A stretch of DNA of 38,756 nucleotides, from contig DAOUYK010000002.1 of assembly GCA_030666145.1 (NCBI GenBank), positions 1 through 38,756 on the forward strand, read 5' to 3'. The DNA is from Mycolicibacterium sp. Lineage in GTDB: Bacteria > Actinomycetota > Actinomycetes > Mycobacteriales > Mycobacteriaceae. The position numbers and the translations under genes were made by a program. Numbering within the stretch: the stretch's first letter is position 1; each line of letters begins with the position of its first letter. The notes beneath the pieces are model-generated. The model was not told where the DNA came from. It did no database searches and worked only from the letters and a program-made list of their open reading frames with translations. Positions 36,461 through 38,756 of this stretch are shown one piece after another.

Positions 36461-36865
36461 GTGCGAGACCATCTGCCACCAGGATTGCCTCCCGACCCGT
36501 TCGCCGACGACCCGGCCGACCCGTCGGCAGTGCTCGACGCTCTGGAGTCGGGGCAGCCATTGGACGCACAGGAGCGCATGGCGGTCGAAGCCGATCTCGC
36601 CGATCTCGCCGTCTACGAGGCATTACTGGTGCTCAAGGGTATTCGCGGTCTGGTTGTCTGCTGTGACGAATGCCAGCAAGACCACTATCACGACTGGGAC
36701 ATGCTGCGCGCGAATCTGCTGCAGCTTCTCGTAGACGGCACGGTCCGTCCGCACGAACCGGCATTCGACCCCGAACCCGATTCCTACGTGACGTGGGATT
36801 ACTGCCGTGGTTACGCCGACGCCTCGCTCAACGAAGCGACGACGGAGTCCGACGGATATCGCTGA
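36461..36865 (+). CDS. Conserved actinobacterial protein, DUF5319 (Rv3412-like)
   Basis: A 134-residue acidic soluble protein. The N-terminal 30 residues are proline- and aspartate-rich (LPPGLPPDPFADDPADPS). A helical middle (QERMAVEADLADLAVYEALLVLKGIRGLV) is followed by a VCCDECQQDHYHDWDML segment whose three Cys and two His residues could bind metal. Then come HEPAFDPEPDSYVTWDYCRGYADA. Position, between guaB2 and rsdA-sigD, matches the M. tuberculosis gene Rv3412. No function is known to me. GTG 36461 is chosen because a -10 box is ideally spaced for a leaderless start. It converges on rsdA with a 43-bp gap. Confidence 0.87.
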   Translation: MRDHLPPGLPPDPFADDPADPSAVLDALESGQPLDAQERMAVEADLADLAVYEALLVLKGIRGLVVCCDECQQDHYHDWDMLRANLLQLLVDGTVRPHEPAFDPEPDSYVTWDYCRGYADASLNEATTESDGYR

Positions 36866-36908
36866 GAGCGCTAGCTCCACTTCCGCATCGGCTCGCAGGA
36901 TCGGCTGC

Positions 36909-38258
36909 TTACGGCACCTCTATTAGCGTCGTGGTGGTTGGCGGCCGCGCAGGTGTCCGCGCAGGTGTCGATGCCGGCGCCGGTCGTTCGGCCTGAGTAG
37001 TGGTTACCCGTGTGGGCGCTTGGGTTGTCCTGGGCGCTTGGGTTGCCGTGGGTGCTTGAGTTGCCGTGGGCGCTTGGGTTGCCGTGGGCGCCTGAGTTGC
37101 CGTGGGTGACGGCGCTGCCGCGGCCGGCGACGAAGACGGCACCGCCGCCGACGAAGGTGCGACAGCCGGCGATGACGAAGCCGCCGCCGCTGACGAGGGT
37201 GCAGAAGATGGAGCTGCAACCGACGTGGTTGTGGCGGCGGTTGACGGCGACACACTTGTTGACGGCGACACACTTGTAGACGGCGAGGCACTCGTAGACG
37301 GCGAGACGCTTGTAGACGGCGACGCACTCGCCGACGGCGACGCACTCGCCGACGGTGACGGTGCGTTCGCCGAGCTCGGGCTCGGCGATGCAGCCGCCGA
37401 AGACACAGTGGCCTCCGACAGCGCAGCTGTCTCCGACGGGACACTGCTCTCCGGAACCGCAACCGCCCGCGAAGAGACACTGTCCTCAGGAACCGCAGCT
37501 GCCCCCGAAGGGACACTGGCCTCCGGAAGCGAGGCCTTCCTCGAAGGCACCGTGGTGAACACCGTGGCCGGCACCTCCGACGGCAGGTTGGTGAGGGTAG
37601 CTGGGTCGATGTTCAGCGCCGGTAAATCCGGGAACGTCGGCGGCGGCGCATCAGGGACAATGGTGGCGGCCGCATCCTGAGCCTCGACCTTCACCGTCAA
37701 CTCCTGCCACTGGGTGACTAGTTCCTCTTTGCTTTGAACGTCGTTGACCGTAGCCACCGTGGTGGTGACCGTTTCCAGCTTGTCCTGAGCGGCCTGCCAG
37801 TCGCCCTGATCGATGAGCTGCTGAACCTCCGCCATCCCGGTCTGGGCGGCAAGGATCACCGCGTCATCTCGCGTTGCCTGCTCACCGAACAACATGGTTC
37901 GCAACCCATACAGCGCGTCGCCTGGGCCGGTGCCGGCCACCACCGCGCCGAAGCCCCCAAGGCATAACACTGCGGCAGCTGCCGAACCGACGACAGCCAG
38001 GGAGAACCGTCGGCGGCGGCCAACCGACCCGCTGTCCAGCACCCGGGCGGCCTCATCGACGGTTACCAACTCGGCTGCCGGAGTCTCGCGGACGTCGTCG
38101 CGCCACCCTGCCAGCAGGTTCGCCAGTTCGGCCTCGCCGCGATCGGTCGGGTAGACCGGCTGCTGCGATGCCAGCGCATCGAGGAGCTCATCGGTGCGAT
38201 TGATCTCGTTGATTGAGGGGTCTCCACCATCGGCGGCCCAGCGTCCGAGGTCAGGCAT
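36909..38258 (-). CDS. rsdA: Anti-sigma-D factor with expanded repeat tail
   Basis: Membrane-anchored anti-sigma factor that holds SigD inactive until proteolysis. The cytoplasmic N-terminus (PSINEINRTDELLDALASQQPVYPTDRGEAELANLLAGWRDDV) forms the SigD-binding domain. A single membrane helix lies at ~86-112 (FSLAVVGSAAAAVLCLGGFGAVVAG), then a helical outer segment. The last ~230 residues are low-complexity Pro/Ser/Thr/Ala in three tandem-repeat blocks. Total length is 449 residues against about 300 that I recall for M. tuberculosis RsdA, the excess being repeats. ATG 38258 overlaps the sigD stop by 8 bp, with GGGGG upstream as ribosome site. The longer frame to 38279 is rejected. Confidence 0.88.
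   Translation of the reverse strand: MPDLGRWAADGGDPSINEINRTDELLDALASQQPVYPTDRGEAELANLLAGWRDDVRETPAAELVTVDEAARVLDSGSVGRRRRFSLAVVGSAAAAVLCLGGFGAVVAGTGPGDALYGLRTMLFGEQATRDDAVILAAQTGMAEVQQLIDQGDWQAAQDKLETVTTTVATVNDVQSKEELVTQWQELTVKVEAQDAAATIVPDAPPPTFPDLPALNIDPATLTNLPSEVPATVFTTVPSRKASLPEASVPSGAAAVPEDSVSSRAVAVPESSVPSETAALSEATVSSAAASPSPSSANAPSPSASASPSASASPSTSVSPSTSASPSTSVSPSTSVSPSTAATTTSVAAPSSAPSSAAAASSSPAVAPSSAAVPSSSPAAAAPSPTATQAPTATQAPTATQAPTATQAPRTTQAPTRVTTTQAERPAPASTPARTPARPPTTTTLIEVP
37014..37103. repeat. Five 18-bp tandem repeats in rsdA (block A)
   Basis: Units begin at 37014, 37032, 37050, 37068 and 37086, with GGGCGCTTGGGTTGCCGT as consensus on the plus strand. They encode PTATQA-type hexapeptides near the C-terminus of RsdA. 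Copies two and four are identical, which suggests recent slippage. Confidence 0.93.
37243..37368. repeat. Seven 18-bp tandem repeats in rsdA (block B)
   Basis: Units start every 18 bp from 37243, with GACGGCGACACACTTGTA-like consensus on the plus strand; units five and six are identical and unit seven is degenerate. They encode SPSTSV / SPSASA hexapeptides in the outer tail of RsdA. Confidence 0.92.
37408..37530. repeat. 36-bp degenerate repeats in rsdA (block C)
   Basis: About three and a half 12-residue units (for example ASVPSGAAAVPE, DSVSSRAVAVPE, SSVPSETAALSE) are encoded here. They are more diverged than blocks A and B, so probably older. Confidence 0.75.
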
Positions 38259-38756
38259 GGCCACCCCCAGTCGCCACAATTTCGGACTTCAGCCGGGCCA
38301 GCGCTCGGTGCTGCGCCACGCGCACCGCTCCCGCGGTGCTGCCCACGGCATCGGCGGTCTCCTCGGCGCTCATCCCGACGACGACACGCAGGACCAGGAT
38401 CTCCCGCTGCTTCTCGGGGAGAATCTGCAGAAGCTCTTTCATCCGGGCTGACTGCTCGGAATCGATCGCCAGCTGTTCGGGCCCCGCCTCACCGGTCGAG
38501 CGTTCTGGGACGACGTCCATCGGATCAGCCCGGTTACGCCCGGCAGCTCTGTGGGCGTCAGCAACCTTGTGTGCAGCGATGCCGTAGACAAAGGCCAGGA
38601 AAGGTCGTCCCTGATCCTTGTAGCGCGGCAGCGCCGTGATGGCGGCCAAGCACACCTCCTGAGCCACGTCGTCAGCTGAGAGACCGCTACGGTCCGCGGT
38701 TCCGATCCGCGCCCGCACATAGCGGACGATGATGGGGCGGATGGTCGCCAGCACCT
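38251..38756 (-). CDS. sigD: RNA polymerase sigma factor SigD (start outside the window)
   Basis: ECF sigma factor of the stationary-phase/starvation response. The visible 168 codons include region 2 (SGLSADDVAQEVCLAAITALPRYKDQGRPFLAFVYGIAAHKVADAHRAAGR) and region 4 (LLQILPEKQREILVLRVVVGMSAEETADAVGSTAGAVRVAQHRALARLKSEI). The first visible codons, VLATIRPIIVRY, match an internal part of M. tuberculosis SigD, so roughly 40 N-terminal residues lie beyond the right edge; the GTG at 38754 is an internal valine, not the start. Its stop overlaps the rsdA start by 8 bp, the usual sigma/anti-sigma coupling. Confidence 0.94.
   Translation of the reverse strand, partial: VLATIRPIIVRYVRARIGTADRSGLSADDVAQEVCLAAITALPRYKDQGRPFLAFVYGIAAHKVADAHRAAGRNRADPMDVVPERSTGEAGPEQLAIDSEQSARMKELLQILPEKQREILVLRVVVGMSAEETADAVGSTAGAVRVAQHRALARLKSEIVATGGGHA

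Noticed and set aside
37102-37680. Plus-strand Asp/Gly-rich frame resembling a repeat-containing calcium-binding protein
   Set aside because: It is the reverse reading of the rsdA repeats. rsdA is supported by sigD coupling and a membrane helix.

Overview
The window is actinobacterial, almost certainly from a non-tuberculous Mycobacterium: it is GC-rich, many genes start with GTG, several promoters have TANNNT -10 boxes placed for leaderless transcripts, and nearly every gene has a recognisable Mycobacterium tuberculosis counterpart (MfpA, DnaE2, ImuA'/ImuB, HtdY, AcrA1, ChoD, GuaB3, RsdA/SigD). The gene order reads as a strongly contracted version of the M. tuberculosis Rv3336c-Rv3414c interval. 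This comparison is from memory, not a search: the PE/PPE, insertion-sequence, lpqD, cmaA1 and other genes found in that interval in M. tuberculosis are absent here. The species cannot be named from the sequence.

Layout. 1-1141 (minus): 5' part of trpS, then xthA. 1304-4826 (plus): a methionine operon with promoter, SAM-IV riboswitch and a 19-codon upstream ORF, then metC, metX and a methyltransferase. 4927-6083 (minus): folD and a small membrane protein, divergent from an old-yellow-enzyme-type oxidoreductase (6132-7331). 7450-10107 (plus): a large double-FHA ABC exporter with a proline-rich repeat linker. 10172-13222 (minus): methyltransferase, NIT/HATPase sensor kinase, and mfpA. The three conservon genes that normally separate kinase and mfpA are missing. 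13310-13774 (plus): a SPOUT tRNA methylase. 13815-19123 (minus): nitroreductase, SOS-regulated dnaE2, and a degenerate GGDEF membrane protein. 19218-20087 (minus): htdY. 20158-23195 (plus): acrA1 and an iunH gene interrupted by one in-frame stop. 23186-25503 (minus): imuA'-imuB with their own SOS box. 25765-29967 (plus): a tightly packed SDR / ferritin-like diiron / Baeyer-Villiger-type monooxygenase / MerR operon. 29971-36314 (minus): guaA, choD, guaB3 and guaB2. 36461-36865 (plus): a leaderless DUF5319 gene. 36909-38756 (minus): rsdA with expanded low-complexity repeats, and partial sigD.

Functional themes are sulfur assimilation and methionine synthesis under SAM control, one-carbon metabolism, and SOS mutagenesis, with all three mutasome genes within about 11 kb. 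Other themes are fluoroquinolone tolerance (MfpA), lipid and sterol chemistry (HtdY, AcrA1, ChoD), guanine nucleotide synthesis and the SigD stress regulon. The best candidate for an undescribed system is the four-gene redox operon at 25765-29967, placed between the SOS genes and guaA. The reduced mfpE-mfpA module is the other locus most worth following up.
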